Made by a program: the position numbers and the translations under genes. The notes beneath the pieces are model-generated. The model was not told where the DNA came from, searched no databases, and saw only the letters and a program-made list of their open reading frames with translations. Below, piece after piece: positions 27,281 to 37,390 of a stretch of 64,000 bases of DNA. The DNA comes from Betaproteobacteria bacterium (GTDB lineage: Bacteria > Pseudomonadota > Gammaproteobacteria > Burkholderiales > Ga0077523): contig JADJPK010000005.1 of the NCBI GenBank assembly GCA_016713305.1, forward strand, positions 558,001 through 622,000. Direction: 5' to 3'. Position 1 is the first letter of the stretch. Each line of letters begins with the position of its first letter.

Positions 27281-28012
27281 ATGATCGATCTGTTCGGCCG
27301 CCGGGCCCGCACCGACGCCGCGGACGCCGTTCGCATCGATCCTGCGCAGTTCTGGGTGACGGTGATCACGCCCACCACAGGCAAGGGCAGTCTGGAGGAC
27401 CTGATCGTTTCGGTGGATGGACAGACGGTCGGCGAGCGGATCCTGCATCTGCTGCTGTTCGATGAAACGCGCTCGGAAGGCGCGCCGGCGCCGGAAACCT
27501 ACAATGGACCCCATCGAAGAGCCCTCGTCCTGCCCTGGGGGCTGGGCCGGCAGGGTGAGGCACCCGGCTCGGCGCTGCGGGCGGTGGCGCTCATGGCAGC
27601 GCCCACGCCCTGGGTCACGTTCGCGGACGACGATGTCCGGTGGGAGCCGGATCACGTCCAGCGTCTTCTGGACGCCGCGGGATCGCTCAACTGGTCTTCC
27701 ACGTTGCGAAACATCTGGGCGCCCGATGGAAGCTTCATCGGCGTAGACCGGTTCGAATCGGTCGGCGACGACCCCGGGCGCAAGGTCCCCGAGGAGATGC
27801 TCGACAACAACTGCATGATGTTCAGGCGCGAACTCGGGGTGGTCGCGGCGCAGCTGTATCGCGAAACAAGGGACTACAACGACGACCGTCTGATGTACGG
27901 TTTCCTCAAATCGCAGGCAGGCGCGCGCGGGACGACCGGCCAGCCGACCCTTCACCAAATCTGTCCCGATCGCCTCGTGAACTTCTTCAGGCACCACTGC
28001 TCGGCTCGATAG
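27281..28012 (+). CDS. Glycosyltransferase-like protein (GT-A fold)
   Basis: A 243-residue protein with no signal peptide. The start VTVITPTTGKGSLEDLIVSVDGQT resembles the nucleotide-binding start of family 2 glycosyltransferases. WVTFADDDVRWEPDHV supplies an Asp-rich (DxD-like) metal-binding motif, and DNNCMMFRRE resembles the acceptor-side region. The donor and acceptor cannot be told. It begins 25 bases after the leuA hairpin and converges on the kinase gene. I see no other polysaccharide genes beside it. Confidence 0.65.
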   Translation: MIDLFGRRARTDAADAVRIDPAQFWVTVITPTTGKGSLEDLIVSVDGQTVGERILHLLLFDETRSEGAPAPETYNGPHRRALVLPWGLGRQGEAPGSALRAVALMAAPTPWVTFADDDVRWEPDHVQRLLDAAGSLNWSSTLRNIWAPDGSFIGVDRFESVGDDPGRKVPEEMLDNNCMMFRRELGVVAAQLYRETRDYNDDRLMYGFLKSQAGARGTTGQPTLHQICPDRLVNFFRHHCSAR

Positions 28013-28260
28013 CGTCCCGTCTGCATGGGGATGTGCTCGAGTGGCGCACGTCTCGCGATGCGTCCTTCCTCCTTGGCCGCTCGAAGTCGGGGCTCCGGGA
28101 TTGCGATGGACGTATGGTCAGCCCGCTCTGCCGGCAGCAAGACGCCCCGGTCCTGCTGCACGCTTCCTGCACTCGCCCCCAGAAATGTGCCGCGTCACCC
28201 GCTTCGAATCTGTCGCGAGTGGCGGCAAGACGTCGGCGGTCGAGATGCCTGGTCGTGGAC

Positions 28261-29523
28261 CTACTGCCGCGATATCCGGGCGTTGGCGAAGGCGAGGCGC
28301 TCGGCCAGAACACGCAGCATGGTGTTGGCCAGCTTCAACTGCGTTTCGGCGGACAGTCCGCTCAGGCTCTCGCGGGAGAATTCGGCCACGATGGTGTCGG
28401 TGGTGGTCTGGATGGTGGCGCTGCGCGTGGACCCGGGGCCCTGCACGTACGCCATCTCGCCGAAGCAGTCGCCGGTGTGCAGTACGTTGAGCAGCCGCCC
28501 CTGCGACATCACTTTCGCGCTCCCCTGAGCGATGAGCAGCAACGTATCGCCAGGTTCCCCCTCCGTGACGAGGACGTGCTGTGCCGGCACGCGCTGCCAG
28601 CGCGCATGGCGCACCGTGTTCCACAGCTCGCCATCGTCGAACCCTGCAGTGAGCGAGGCGCTCTTCAGCGCCGTGAACTTCTCGCTGTCGGGGATCGACT
28701 GGCGGTACACGCTCATCCGGCCGACGTTCGCCAGATCGAGGGCGGCTTCGGCCCAGTTGGCGTACCGGTCCCCTGGCCATTTCTTGAGGAACCGGCCGAT
28801 CACGGCATCCAGCAGGGGCGGCAGGTCGGGCCGCTTCACCGAAGGCGGCACCGGGCTTGCGGTGCGGATCTGCCGGAGCGTTTCCTCGACGTTCTGGCCC
28901 CGGAACGGCTTCGTCCCGGTCAGCAACTCGTAAAGCATCACGCCCAAGGAGAACATGTCCCCTTGAGCGCTCGGCGGCTGACCCTGGATCTGTTCCGGCG
29001 GGCAGTACGAAGGCGATGAAAGCTGGAACTCCTCGGTGGTTCGCACTCCGCGGATGAAGGCGGCGCCGAAATCCGCCACCTTGATGTCGCCGCCGGAATC
29101 CATGAGGATGTTCGAGGGCTTGATGTCCCGGTGCACCACGCCCAGCCGGGAGGCGAATTCAAGCGCGCTGCAGCACTTGAACGCGATCTGGACCACATCG
29201 GACACGGGGAGCAGAGTGTCCGGACGGGTGAACTGGCGCAGGCTGCCGCCTTCCACGTACTCCATCGCCACGTAACGGCGCCCGGGCTCTGCCACCGCGT
29301 CGACGATGGTGACGATGTGGGGATGCACGAGCTTGCCCGCGAGCGACGCCTCGCTCACGAACTGCACGGCGGCGGCCGTTTCGAACTCGCTGCCCGGCAC
29401 CGGCAGATAGATCTTCAGCGCCAGGTCGGCGTTGAGGAATTCGTCGAAGGCGAGGTACACCACGCTGGCCGCGCCTCTGCCCAGTTCCTTGCGCAGCAGA
29501 TACTTGCCGATGCGTTCTTCCAT
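28261..29523 (-). CDS. Serine/threonine protein kinase fused to a cyclic-nucleotide-binding domain
   Basis: 420 residues. The N-terminal Hanks kinase (about 1-265) has ELGRGAASVVY (14-24), Lys37, VVHRDIKPSNIL, DFGAA, and PPE in place of APE. Residues about 300-410 form a cyclic-nucleotide-binding (Crp/Fnr-like) domain, with the phosphate-binding cassette FGEMAYVQGPGSTRSATI, containing the conserved Gly-Glu and Arg-Ser-Ala. Binding of cAMP or c-di-nucleotide to that domain could gate the kinase; this is inference from architecture. It resembles the partial kinase at the window start along most of its catalytic domain. It is divergent from the NADH dehydrogenase-like gene across about 96 bases. 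Confidence 0.92.
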   Translation of the reverse strand: MEERIGKYLLRKELGRGAASVVYLAFDEFLNADLALKIYLPVPGSEFETAAAVQFVSEASLAGKLVHPHIVTIVDAVAEPGRRYVAMEYVEGGSLRQFTRPDTLLPVSDVVQIAFKCCSALEFASRLGVVHRDIKPSNILMDSGGDIKVADFGAAFIRGVRTTEEFQLSSPSYCPPEQIQGQPPSAQGDMFSLGVMLYELLTGTKPFRGQNVEETLRQIRTASPVPPSVKRPDLPPLLDAVIGRFLKKWPGDRYANWAEAALDLANVGRMSVYRQSIPDSEKFTALKSASLTAGFDDGELWNTVRHARWQRVPAQHVLVTEGEPGDTLLLIAQGSAKVMSQGRLLNVLHTGDCFGEMAYVQGPGSTRSATIQTTTDTIVAEFSRESLSGLSAETQLKLANTMLRVLAERLAFANARISRQ

Positions 29524-29619
29524 GGCCGTGTCCCGGGAGTGAAGCGCCTGCCGAGGCAGGATTCGCGCCAGAGAGCGCGCGGCAGGACTATGCTCCCGTT
29601 ATTTCAACGGACTTTTTCC

Positions 29620-30957
29620 ATGAACCGATCACCCACCGCGGCGGCCGCACCGCATCGCATCGTCATTGTCGGGGGCGGAGCGGGAGGGCTGGAACTGGCC
29701 ACCCGCCTCGGCGACACGCTGGGCCGCCGCGGCCGGGCACATGTGACGCTGGTGGACCGTGCCCGCACGCACCTGTGGAAGCCCCTGCTGCATCAGGTCG
29801 CCGCCGGTTGCATGGACATGGATGACCACGCGCTCGACTACCTCGCGCAGGCGCGCTGGCACCACTTTCATTTCCAGCTGGCCCACATGACCGGCCTCGA
29901 CCGTGGCGGGAAGCAGGTTCTGCTCGGGCCGCTGCTGGACCAGGAAACGGGGGAAGAGGTTCTTCCGGCCCGAGCCCTGCCCTACGATACGCTGGTCATC
30001 GCCGTGGGCAGCCAGACAAACGACTTCGGCACTCCGGGCGCCCAGGCACACGCCATCGCGCTGGACATGCCGGAGCAGGCGGAGCGGTTTCGCTCGCGCC
30101 TGCTCAATGCCTGCCTCAGGGCCAATGCGCAGGGCGGTCCGCGCGATCCGTGGCAACTCCACGTCGCGATCATCGGGGCTGGCGCAACCGGCGTGGAACT
30201 GGCCGCCGAGTTGCACAATTCGACCCGTGAACTCGTGTCCTTCGGCCTGGACAACATAGACCCCGAGCGCGACCTGCGTGTGACCATCATCGAGGCGGCG
30301 CCGCGTGTCCTGCCCGCGCTCCCCGAAAGACTGTCCGAGGCGACGCTCGAATTGCTGAAGAAGATCCGGGTCGACGTGCTCACGGGGGAGCGCGTGACCG
30401 AGGTGACGGCGACCGGCGTCAGGACGCAGAGCGGCCGCGAGGTCCCGGCCGAGCTCACCGTCTGGGCTGCAGGCATCAAGGCGCCCGAATTCCTGAAGGA
30501 CCTCGCCGGCCTCGAGACCAATCGCCTCAATCAGCTGGTGGTCAACGACCGCCTGCAGACCACGCGGGACCCCTCCATTTTCGCGCTTGGAGACTGTGCC
30601 GCGTGCCCCTGGCCGGAGAAGAAGGGCTGGGTCCCCCCACGTGCGCAGTCGGCGCATCAGCAGGCCAGCCATCTCGTGCGCAATCTGCCCCTTCACGTGT
30701 CGGGACAGCAGATCCGGCCATGGCGCTACCGGGATTTCGGATCGCTCGTCTCGCTCGGGGACTACAGCACGATCGGCAGTCTGATGGGGGGCATCACGCG
30801 TGGAAGCCTCATGATCGAAGGCTATTTCGCGGGCCTCATGTACGTGTCCCTGTACAAGATGCACGAACTGGCATTGCACGGATTCGCCAAGGTCTTCCTG
30901 GACACGCTGGCACGCCTCATCACGCGGCGCACCGAGCCGCACGTGAAACTGCACTGA
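29620..30957 (+). CDS. NAD(P)/FAD-dependent oxidoreductase, type II NADH dehydrogenase-like
   Basis: A 445-residue flavoprotein. The FAD-binding GGGAGGLELATRLG is near residue 18, the NADH-binding GAGATGVELAAEL near residue 183, and the second FAD motif FALGDCAACP near residue 325. The C-terminal part has a hydrophobic/amphipathic stretch (SLMIEGYFAGLMYVSLYKMHEL), as in peripheral-membrane Ndh. Such enzymes pass electrons from NADH to quinone without pumping protons. The start ATG at 29620 has a poor Shine-Dalgarno sequence. It lies alone between a divergent kinase gene and a convergent DUF2237 gene. Confidence 0.88.
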   Translation: MNRSPTAAAAPHRIVIVGGGAGGLELATRLGDTLGRRGRAHVTLVDRARTHLWKPLLHQVAAGCMDMDDHALDYLAQARWHHFHFQLAHMTGLDRGGKQVLLGPLLDQETGEEVLPARALPYDTLVIAVGSQTNDFGTPGAQAHAIALDMPEQAERFRSRLLNACLRANAQGGPRDPWQLHVAIIGAGATGVELAAELHNSTRELVSFGLDNIDPERDLRVTIIEAAPRVLPALPERLSEATLELLKKIRVDVLTGERVTEVTATGVRTQSGREVPAELTVWAAGIKAPEFLKDLAGLETNRLNQLVVNDRLQTTRDPSIFALGDCAACPWPEKKGWVPPRAQSAHQQASHLVRNLPLHVSGQQIRPWRYRDFGSLVSLGDYSTIGSLMGGITRGSLMIEGYFAGLMYVSLYKMHELALHGFAKVFLDTLARLITRRTEPHVKLH

Positions 30958-30992
30958 CGTCGAGCCCTCGCGCCGCGCGCCCCTTCGTATCG

Positions 30993-31382
30993 TCAGCGGC
31001 TCGGGTCGTTAGGGCCGATGTAGGCGTGATACTTCAGATCGGCGAGCGTGACGTAGGCGAGTACTCCGATGTGCGTCGCCTCGAGAATGACCGGGGGAGC
31101 CACACCGGCCTCCAGCGCTTCCAGCCAGCGCAGAGCGCACAGACACCACCGATCGCCCGGTACGAGTCCGGGGAAGCGCCACTCGGGGCGCGGGGTGGAC
31201 AGGTCGTTGCCGCGGCTTCGGCTGAACTCGAGGAACTCGGCAGTGACCCGCGCACAGATCACGTGCGTGCCGTCATCGTCGGCGCTCGTGCGGCAGCATC
31301 CGTCCCGGAAGTATCCGGTGAGGGGATCGAAGCTGCACGCCGCGAGCGGGGTGCCCAGAACGTTCAGCAGCGTTCCCGTCAC
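30993..31382 (-). CDS. DUF2237 family protein
   Basis: A 129-residue protein matching DUF2237 throughout: NVLGTPLAACSFDPLTGYFRDGCC, CARVTAEFLEFSRSRGNDLSTPRPEW, then FPGLVPGDRWCLCALRW and PPVILEATH. The conserved cysteines (DGCC, WCLC) suggest metal binding or redox chemistry, but no function is established. It is a single gene, convergent with the NADH dehydrogenase-like gene 35 bases away. Confidence 0.85.
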   Translation of the reverse strand: MTGTLLNVLGTPLAACSFDPLTGYFRDGCCRTSADDDGTHVICARVTAEFLEFSRSRGNDLSTPRPEWRFPGLVPGDRWCLCALRWLEALEAGVAPPVILEATHIGVLAYVTLADLKYHAYIGPNDPSR

Positions 31383-31590
31383 TTCGGAAACCCGCGGGGA
31401 AGGATGAGACAGTGGATGTGCACGGTTCGAACGTACGTGAGCCGGCGAGGCCGACGCTTTGCGGATTGTGCATGACGCACCGCAGCGATGTCATCGCTCG
31501 AAGTCTGCGTTCGGCGATTGTGCAAAGTTCGTTGCGTCGGGTTTCTCCGGGCCGTTACACTCGGGCGGCCATGCACGCCACGACAGTCTC

Positions 31591-33043
31591 ATGAGCGGCA
31601 CGGGCATGAAACGCGTCGCCGTGACCGCGCTGGCTGTGACACTGATGCTGGCAGGGTGTGCACGCGAATCCTACCGCCCCAAGCCCCCGGACCCCGATGG
31701 TTCGGCCGCTGCTCTGGCCGTGCGTTCGCTCGCCTCGGGCGAACTGCGCCGCTATCTGGATGCGCAGGGCAGGTCTCAGCAGTCGTGGCCTCGGCAGTCC
31801 TGGGACCTCTCTTCCCTTACGCTCGCTGCCGTTTTTCATCATCCCGAAATCGAGGTCGCGAGGGCGCGCGCCCGCCTTGCCGCAGCGGAGAAGGACACGT
31901 CGAAGACACGCCTGCCGTACACGCTGACGGCGCGGCCGGAATTCAACGACAAGGAATCCGGCGGCGACACGCCCTGGGGAATGGGAGTGCTGGTGGGGCT
32001 GCCTCTGGACACGGGAGGAAAGCGGCAGGCTCGTACCGAGCAACTCGAACGGATCGAGGAAGCGGCGAAGCTCGAGGTCGCCGTCGCGACATGGCGGGTA
32101 CGCAGCCGGTTGCGTCGGCATTTCGTGGATCTCTATGTGGCGGACCGCACGCGCAAGGCGCTCGATGCCGAACACAGCGAGCGCGGCCGGCTTCTCGCCC
32201 TCATGGAAAAGAGGCTTTCGGCGGGCATGGTGTCCGCGGCTGACGTTTCCGCACTGCGCATCCGTCAGGCGGAGAGCGGTCTGGCTCTGCAGCGAGCGGC
32301 GGTGCGCCAGGATCAGGCGCTGGCAGGCGTTGCCGAGGCCGTCGGCGTGCCGCTCGCCGAACTCGAACGGGTCGAGTTCGACTTCGCGGCGGTTTCGCAG
32401 CCTGCTCCCCGTTCCGGAGGGCGAGGGGCTCCAGCGAACCGCGCTTACCCACCGGATCGATCTGCGGCGCAAGCTTGCGGACTACGCGGCCGCCGAGGCG
32501 GCGGTGAAACTGGAGGTGGCCCGGCAGTATCCCGACATCACACTCGCCCCCGGCTATTTCTGGGACGCGGACGAGAGCATCTGGTCCGTGGCCGTCCTGA
32601 GCGTGGTGCCGCCGACTGCAAGAACGCGCGCGCTGATCCGCGAGGCGGAATTGCGGCGTGAGATCGAGGCGAAGGCATTCGTCGCCATACAGTCGGCGAT
32701 CCTCGCCGAGGCTCAGGCTGCTGCCTCGCGTTACCGGCACGCGGTCGCCGCTCATGCAGCGGCGCAGCAACTGGTCAACGATGCGCGGGAGCGCAAACGG
32801 CGCGTCGACCGGCAGTTCGAGCGGGGCTACGCCGATCGTGTGGACGTGGTCACGGCCGCCCTGGAGACTGCCGTGACCGAGCGAGCGGCCATCGTGGCCA
32901 CCCTGGAAATGCAGCAGGGTCTCTCCGCGCTCGAGGACGCCGTGCAGCGTCCTCTGGACAACCCGGATCTGCTCGCGGTTCCGAGTGCCGTGCCAGCGCA
33001 GCCCGATCCCTCTCTCAATCCTGCCCTTCTCGACAATGACTGA
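31591..33043 (+). CDS. TolC/CzcC-family outer membrane efflux lipoprotein, with a frameshift near 32402
   Basis: The outer-membrane channel of the RND system encoded next. The N-terminus has a lipobox (LMLAGC), so the mature protein is probably lipid-anchored. Long helical repeats typical of TolC follow (HPEIEVARARARLAAAEKD; LRIRQAESGLALQRAAV; YADRVDVVTAALETAV). Near 32402 the frame changes: removing one C after TCGCAG gives SQLLPVPEGEGLQR and rejoins the family sequence. This one needs an extra base removed, unlike most of the other shifts. Corrected length is about 483 residues. The adaptor gene overlaps its stop by eight bases. ATG at 31606 is an alternative start. Confidence 0.86.
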
Positions 33044-34103
33044 CCGCCGCCGCGCTCTACCGCTGATCGTGCTTGCCGTCCTGGTACTGCTGCTCGCCGG
33101 GACCACGCTGTACTTCGGCCGGGACGAGTACCAGCAGCTCACTCGGGAACGGGGCGAGACCATCGGCACCCAGACGACGCTGGACGAGAAGGTCGGCCCG
33201 GGACGCCTGCGCATCGGCGAAGACATCCGCAAGGCGAGTGGCATCGAGACGGCGAAACTGCACGGCGCCGAATCGGGCGGCGCCACTGCGCTCCAGGGTG
33301 TCGTGCTCGACATCCGCCCGCTCGTGGACGCACGCGGCCGCTACCGGACCCAGTCCGCGGAAATCCGCGCGCTCCGCGCGAGCGCCGCCGCGCTCGAGCA
33401 GGAATATCGCCGGGCCCGGGAACTCTTTGCCGACGATCGCAATGTGTCGGAACGGGCGGTAGCGCAGGCGGAGACCGAATGGAAGACGGCAAAGGAGCGC
33501 CTGGCGGCCGCCGAGGCTTCTCTTCGTGCCGCCATGGAAGGTCTCGCAGCCGAGTGGGGTAGAGCCGTGGCCGAGATGGCGCTCAACGTGGAGGGCCGGA
33601 TGTTCGGAAGGTTGCTCGAGCAGCAGGATGTGCTCCTTCTCGTCACGCTGCCGCCCGAGGTGGACGCTGCCCACCCGCCGAAGCGCGTCGTCGTCGAGGT
33701 GGCCGGAGGCGGCAGACCCCGGCAGGCAGACCTCGTGGGGCCCTCGCCGAACGTGCAGGCCGGGCTGCCGGGAGCGACGTTCTACTACCGGACACTCGCG
33801 GGTGAACTGCGCGCCGGCTCGCGAGTGACCGGCCAGACAGTGACGCACGCTGCCGAAGTTGCCGGGGTCGTGGTTCCGGAAAGCGCCATCGTCTGGTTCG
33901 CAGGCCGGTCGTGGGTCTACGCCCGAGATGAAAAGGAGCAGGACATCTTCGAACGGGTTCCCGCGGATGCGACACGGCTGGTTCCCGGCGGCTGGTTCAA
34001 CGCAAGCGGCCTGGAACAAGGCACGGAAGTCGTGGTGGTCGGTGCTCAGCTCCTCCTGTCGGAGGAACTCGAGTATCAGATCCGGAACGAGAACGAAGAC
34101 TGA
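33036..34103 (+). CDS. RND efflux periplasmic adaptor (HlyD/CzcB-like)
   Basis: A 355-residue membrane fusion protein. A hydrophobic signal/anchor (residues 8-25) is followed by a short lipoyl-like segment split by a coiled-coil hairpin (LEQEYRRARELF to AAEASLRAAM), then a beta-barrel and membrane-proximal domain ending GTEVVVVGAQLLLSEE. It connects the inner-membrane pump to the outer-membrane factor. The ATG at 33036 overlaps the upstream stop (ATGACTGA), and the pump gene starts 21 bases later. CzcB-type proteins serve metal export, but no His-rich metal-binding tail is present. Confidence 0.85.
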   Translation: MTDRRRALPLIVLAVLVLLLAGTTLYFGRDEYQQLTRERGETIGTQTTLDEKVGPGRLRIGEDIRKASGIETAKLHGAESGGATALQGVVLDIRPLVDARGRYRTQSAEIRALRASAAALEQEYRRARELFADDRNVSERAVAQAETEWKTAKERLAAAEASLRAAMEGLAAEWGRAVAEMALNVEGRMFGRLLEQQDVLLLVTLPPEVDAAHPPKRVVVEVAGGGRPRQADLVGPSPNVQAGLPGATFYYRTLAGELRAGSRVTGQTVTHAAEVAGVVVPESAIVWFAGRSWVYARDEKEQDIFERVPADATRLVPGGWFNASGLEQGTEVVVVGAQLLLSEELEYQIRNENED

Positions 34104-34124
34104 GGCGCCGGTGCGTACCGTTCC

Positions 34125-37100
34125 ATGATCGCGTCCCTCGTCCGTTTTTCGATCCGTTATCCGGGCGTGATCGTCGCGTTCGCGCTCATGCTGGTCGTTT
34201 CCGGTCTGTTCACGCTCGGTCGCGCCCGTGTGGACGTCTTTCCGGAGTTCTCTCCCACCCAGGTGGTCATCCAGACCGAGGCGCCCGGACTCTCGCCGGA
34301 ACTGGTCGAGGCGCTCGTGACCCAGCGTCTGGAAGATGCCCTGCTGGGCGTGTCCGGCCTGGAAGCGATCCGGTCCCAATCGATTCCCGGTCTGTCGGTG
34401 GTCACCGTCGTGTTCGAGGACGGCTCGGACATCTACCGCAACCGTCAGGTCGTGGCCGAACGTCTTTCGGGCGTCGCTCCGCTGATGCCGGCCGGCGTGA
34501 GCTTTCCGGTCATCACGCCTCTCACGTCCTCGGCCAGCACGGTGTTGGGCGTCGGACTGACTTCGAAGACGAAAACGCTCACCGAAGTGCGGACGCTGGC
34601 GGACACCGTGATGCGGCCGCACCTCATGTCGGTCGAGGGTGTGGCCGAGGTGAACGTCTTCGGCGGGCAGGTCCGGCAGTGGCAACTGCAGATCGATCCT
34701 GTGCGGCTCAATCGGCTCGGGATTTCGCTCGCCGACGTCCTCGCGGCCGCAAGGCAGGCGACGGGCATCGTGTCCGCCGGATTCATCCCCGGCCCCAACC
34801 AGCGAATCGCCATCGTAACGACCGGTCAGCCCGCGACGCCCGAGGTTCTGGGCCGGGCGCTGCTTCGCTTCGACGGCGGACGGACGCTGCTCCTTGGCGA
34901 TGTGGGGAAGGTCGTCGAAGGTGCCGCCGAGCCCATCAGCGCCGCCGCCATCAATGGAGAATCCGGCGTGTTCGTCATGGTCCAGGGGCAGCTGGGCAGC
35001 AACACGCTCGCCGTCTCGCGGGGATTGGAGTCGGCTCTCGCCGACCTGCGGCCGCTGCTGGACCGGGAGAAGGTGACGCTGCACGCGGATCTTTTCCGGC
35101 CCGCCAACTTCATCGAGACCGCCGTGCGCAACGTCCGCTTCGACATCCTGATCGGATCGTGCCTGGTGGTCGTCGTGCTGTTCCTGATTCTCTTCAATGC
35201 CCGAACGGCCTTCATCTGTACCACCGCCATTCCGGTTTCCCTGCTCGGTGCGGTCCTGCTGCTCGCGGCACTCGACCAGCCCATCAACATCATGGTGCTG
35301 GGGGGCCTCGCCATTTCCTTGGGCGAGGTGGTCGACGACGCGATCATCGATACGGAGAACATCTTCCGTCGTCTGCGGGAAAACCGCCTGGCAGGATCGC
35401 CGCTGGATCCGGCCACGGTCGCGCTCGACGCGTCGGTCGAAGTGCGCGGGTCGGTCGTCTACGCGACCTTCATCGTCGCGCTCGTGTTCGTGCCCCTGCT
35501 CACCTTCGGCGGCATCGGCGGCAAATTGTTCTCGCCGCTGGGTCTCTCGTACATCCTCGCGATCCTCGCCTCGCTGTTCGTGGCCACGAGCCTGACGCCC
35601 GCCCTGTGCTACCTCCTCCTGGGACGCGGCCACCTGCAGACTGCCGATCCGCCGTTCGTGCGGCGTATCAAGCCCGGCTACGCGAGCCTCCTGCGCGCCA
35701 TCGAACGGCATGCCGGCCGCGTCATCGGCGTCACTGGTTTCGTGATCGTGCTGGGCCTTTCCGCGGTGACGCTGTTCTCGGGCGAGTTCGTTCCGTCGTT
35801 GAAGGAAGGCCATTACGTCGTGCACATGACGGCCGTTCCGGGAACGTCCGAGCGGGAGGTCCTGCGCATCGGCAACCGGCTCACCGCGGTGCTCCTGCGC
35901 GTGAAGGGGGTGAAATCGGTGGCGCAGTGGGTCGGCAGGTCGCAGAACGGCGCCGACACGTTCGGCCCGCACTACAGCGAAATGGAGGTCGAGGTCGGCG
36001 CGCTGGACGGGGACGAGCAGGCGCGCATCCTGAGCGAGATACGCGCCATTCTTGCCGGGCATCAAGGAGCCTTCCCGGGCGTCACCTTCTCGGTGAACAC
36101 GTTCCTCACCGAACGCATCGAGGAGACCATCTCGGGTTTCCCCGCGGATGTGGCGGTCAGCATCTTCGGCGCCGACCTGGATTCGCTGGACCACGATGCC
36201 GCGGAAGTCGCGGAGCGGTTGGCGGCTATTCCTGGTGCGCGCGATGTGCAGGTGCAGGCCCTTGTCGGAACGCCTCAGCTGGAGGTACGGTTCAAGCAGG
36301 ACCGGCTCACGGCCTACGGCTTCACCGCCATCGAGGTGCTCGATGCCGTCCGGACCGCCTACGAAGGAGCGCGCGTCGGTCAGATCTACAGCGGGAGCCA
36401 CCCGGTGGACGTGGTGGCCATCCTGTCTGCGGAATACCGCCGGGCGCCTGTCCAGGTGGGCGACCTGCCGCTGCGATCCGCATCCGGGTCCGTGGTCCGG
36501 CTCAAGGACGTCGCCGACGTCGGCATGGGGGCCGGCCGCTACAAGATCCTGCACCACGGGGGCAAACGGATCCAGACGGTGACCGCGAACATCGAGGCGC
36601 GCGACCTGGACGCTTTCGACCACGACTTGCGCAAGGCACTTTCGGAGAACTTCCGGCTTTCGACCGGCAACTATCTGGTGATCGAGGGCGAGGCCGAAGC
36701 CTCCGTGGAAGCGCGCCGGCGTCTCGTCTTCCATTCCCTTCTGGCGGGCGCCGGTATCTTCGTTCTGCTGTATCTCGCGTTCAACAATCTGCGCAACCTT
36801 TCGCTCACGTTCCTGAATCTCCCCTTCGCGCTGGTCGGGGGCGTTGCCGCCGTTCTGCTGAACGGCGGGTGGATGACGCTCGGTTCGCTGGTGGGCTTCG
36901 TCACGCTGTTCGGAATCACGCTGCGCAACTCGATCATGCTGGTGTCGCACTACCAGCATCTCGTCGAGTACGAAGGATTGCCCTGGAATGCCGACACCAT
37001 GCTGAAGGGGGCCGCCGAGCGACTGCCATCCATTCTCATGACGGCCCTGGTGACGTCCCTGGGTCTGATGCCCCTGGCACTGGGCAGCGGCCAGCCCGGC

Positions 37101-37235
37101 CGCGAGATCGAGGGCCCCATGGCCATGATCATCGTGGGCGGTCTGGTGACCTCGACGGTCCTCAACCTGCTCATTCTTCCCGCGGTCCTGCTGAGATTCG
37201 GCAGGTTCGAAACGAAGCCGGCAGCATCGAACTGA
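34125..37235 (+). CDS. RND efflux pump, CzcA/CusA (HME)-like
   Basis: A 1036-residue inner-membrane proton-driven exporter with the RND plan: TM1, a large periplasmic loop, TM2-6, a second loop, TM8-12. The start FSIRYPGVIVAFALMLVVSG and PGLSPELVEALVT are HME-like. In TM4 the sequence LGEVVDDAIIDTENIFRRL keeps the Asp and Glu that carry protons in CzcA, but the first Asp of the CzcA DFG...D...E signature is Ser here. Substrate could be a metal or an organic compound; I lean to HME-like of unknown substrate. Very long open frames on the opposite strand are composition artefacts. Confidence 0.9.
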   Translation: MIASLVRFSIRYPGVIVAFALMLVVSGLFTLGRARVDVFPEFSPTQVVIQTEAPGLSPELVEALVTQRLEDALLGVSGLEAIRSQSIPGLSVVTVVFEDGSDIYRNRQVVAERLSGVAPLMPAGVSFPVITPLTSSASTVLGVGLTSKTKTLTEVRTLADTVMRPHLMSVEGVAEVNVFGGQVRQWQLQIDPVRLNRLGISLADVLAAARQATGIVSAGFIPGPNQRIAIVTTGQPATPEVLGRALLRFDGGRTLLLGDVGKVVEGAAEPISAAAINGESGVFVMVQGQLGSNTLAVSRGLESALADLRPLLDREKVTLHADLFRPANFIETAVRNVRFDILIGSCLVVVVLFLILFNARTAFICTTAIPVSLLGAVLLLAALDQPINIMVLGGLAISLGEVVDDAIIDTENIFRRLRENRLAGSPLDPATVALDASVEVRGSVVYATFIVALVFVPLLTFGGIGGKLFSPLGLSYILAILASLFVATSLTPALCYLLLGRGHLQTADPPFVRRIKPGYASLLRAIERHAGRVIGVTGFVIVLGLSAVTLFSGEFVPSLKEGHYVVHMTAVPGTSEREVLRIGNRLTAVLLRVKGVKSVAQWVGRSQNGADTFGPHYSEMEVEVGALDGDEQARILSEIRAILAGHQGAFPGVTFSVNTFLTERIEETISGFPADVAVSIFGADLDSLDHDAAEVAERLAAIPGARDVQVQALVGTPQLEVRFKQDRLTAYGFTAIEVLDAVRTAYEGARVGQIYSGSHPVDVVAILSAEYRRAPVQVGDLPLRSASGSVVRLKDVADVGMGAGRYKILHHGGKRIQTVTANIEARDLDAFDHDLRKALSENFRLSTGNYLVIEGEAEASVEARRRLVFHSLLAGAGIFVLLYLAFNNLRNLSLTFLNLPFALVGGVAAVLLNGGWMTLGSLVGFVTLFGITLRNSIMLVSHYQHLVEYEGLPWNADTMLKGAAERLPSILMTALVTSLGLMPLALGSGQPGREIEGPMAMIIVGGLVTSTVLNLLILPAVLLRFGRFETKPAASN

Positions 37236-37308
37236 ACCTTGCGGCACGCGGGTCCCGCAGCGGGCGCTGGACAAGGGGTGAGAGCAGGCGTCGGTGTCCC
37301 CCGTCATC

Positions 37309-37336
37309 TTGGACGGTGGCATCTGCGCTGTATCAT
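37309..37336 (+). promoter_or_regulatory. Candidate promoter of the thioredoxin gene
   Basis: TTGGAC (37309-37314) and TATCAT (37331-37336) are 16 bases apart. The -10 matches five consensus positions, the -35 three. The predicted start lies about 48 bases before the thioredoxin ATG. Confidence 0.35.
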
Positions 37337-37390
37337 CGGGTTTACCGATTGCCCCGATCGGTGTGCCGAGCCCCGCGAAGGAGACAACAG

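Noticed and set aside
33057..37322. A 1421-codon open frame on the minus strand opposite the RND genes
   Set aside because: It lies antisense to strongly recognisable pump and adaptor genes, is His/Arg/Gly-rich without domain sense, and results from the high GC content of third codon positions. Similar shadows oppose leuA, ilvBHC and the permease.
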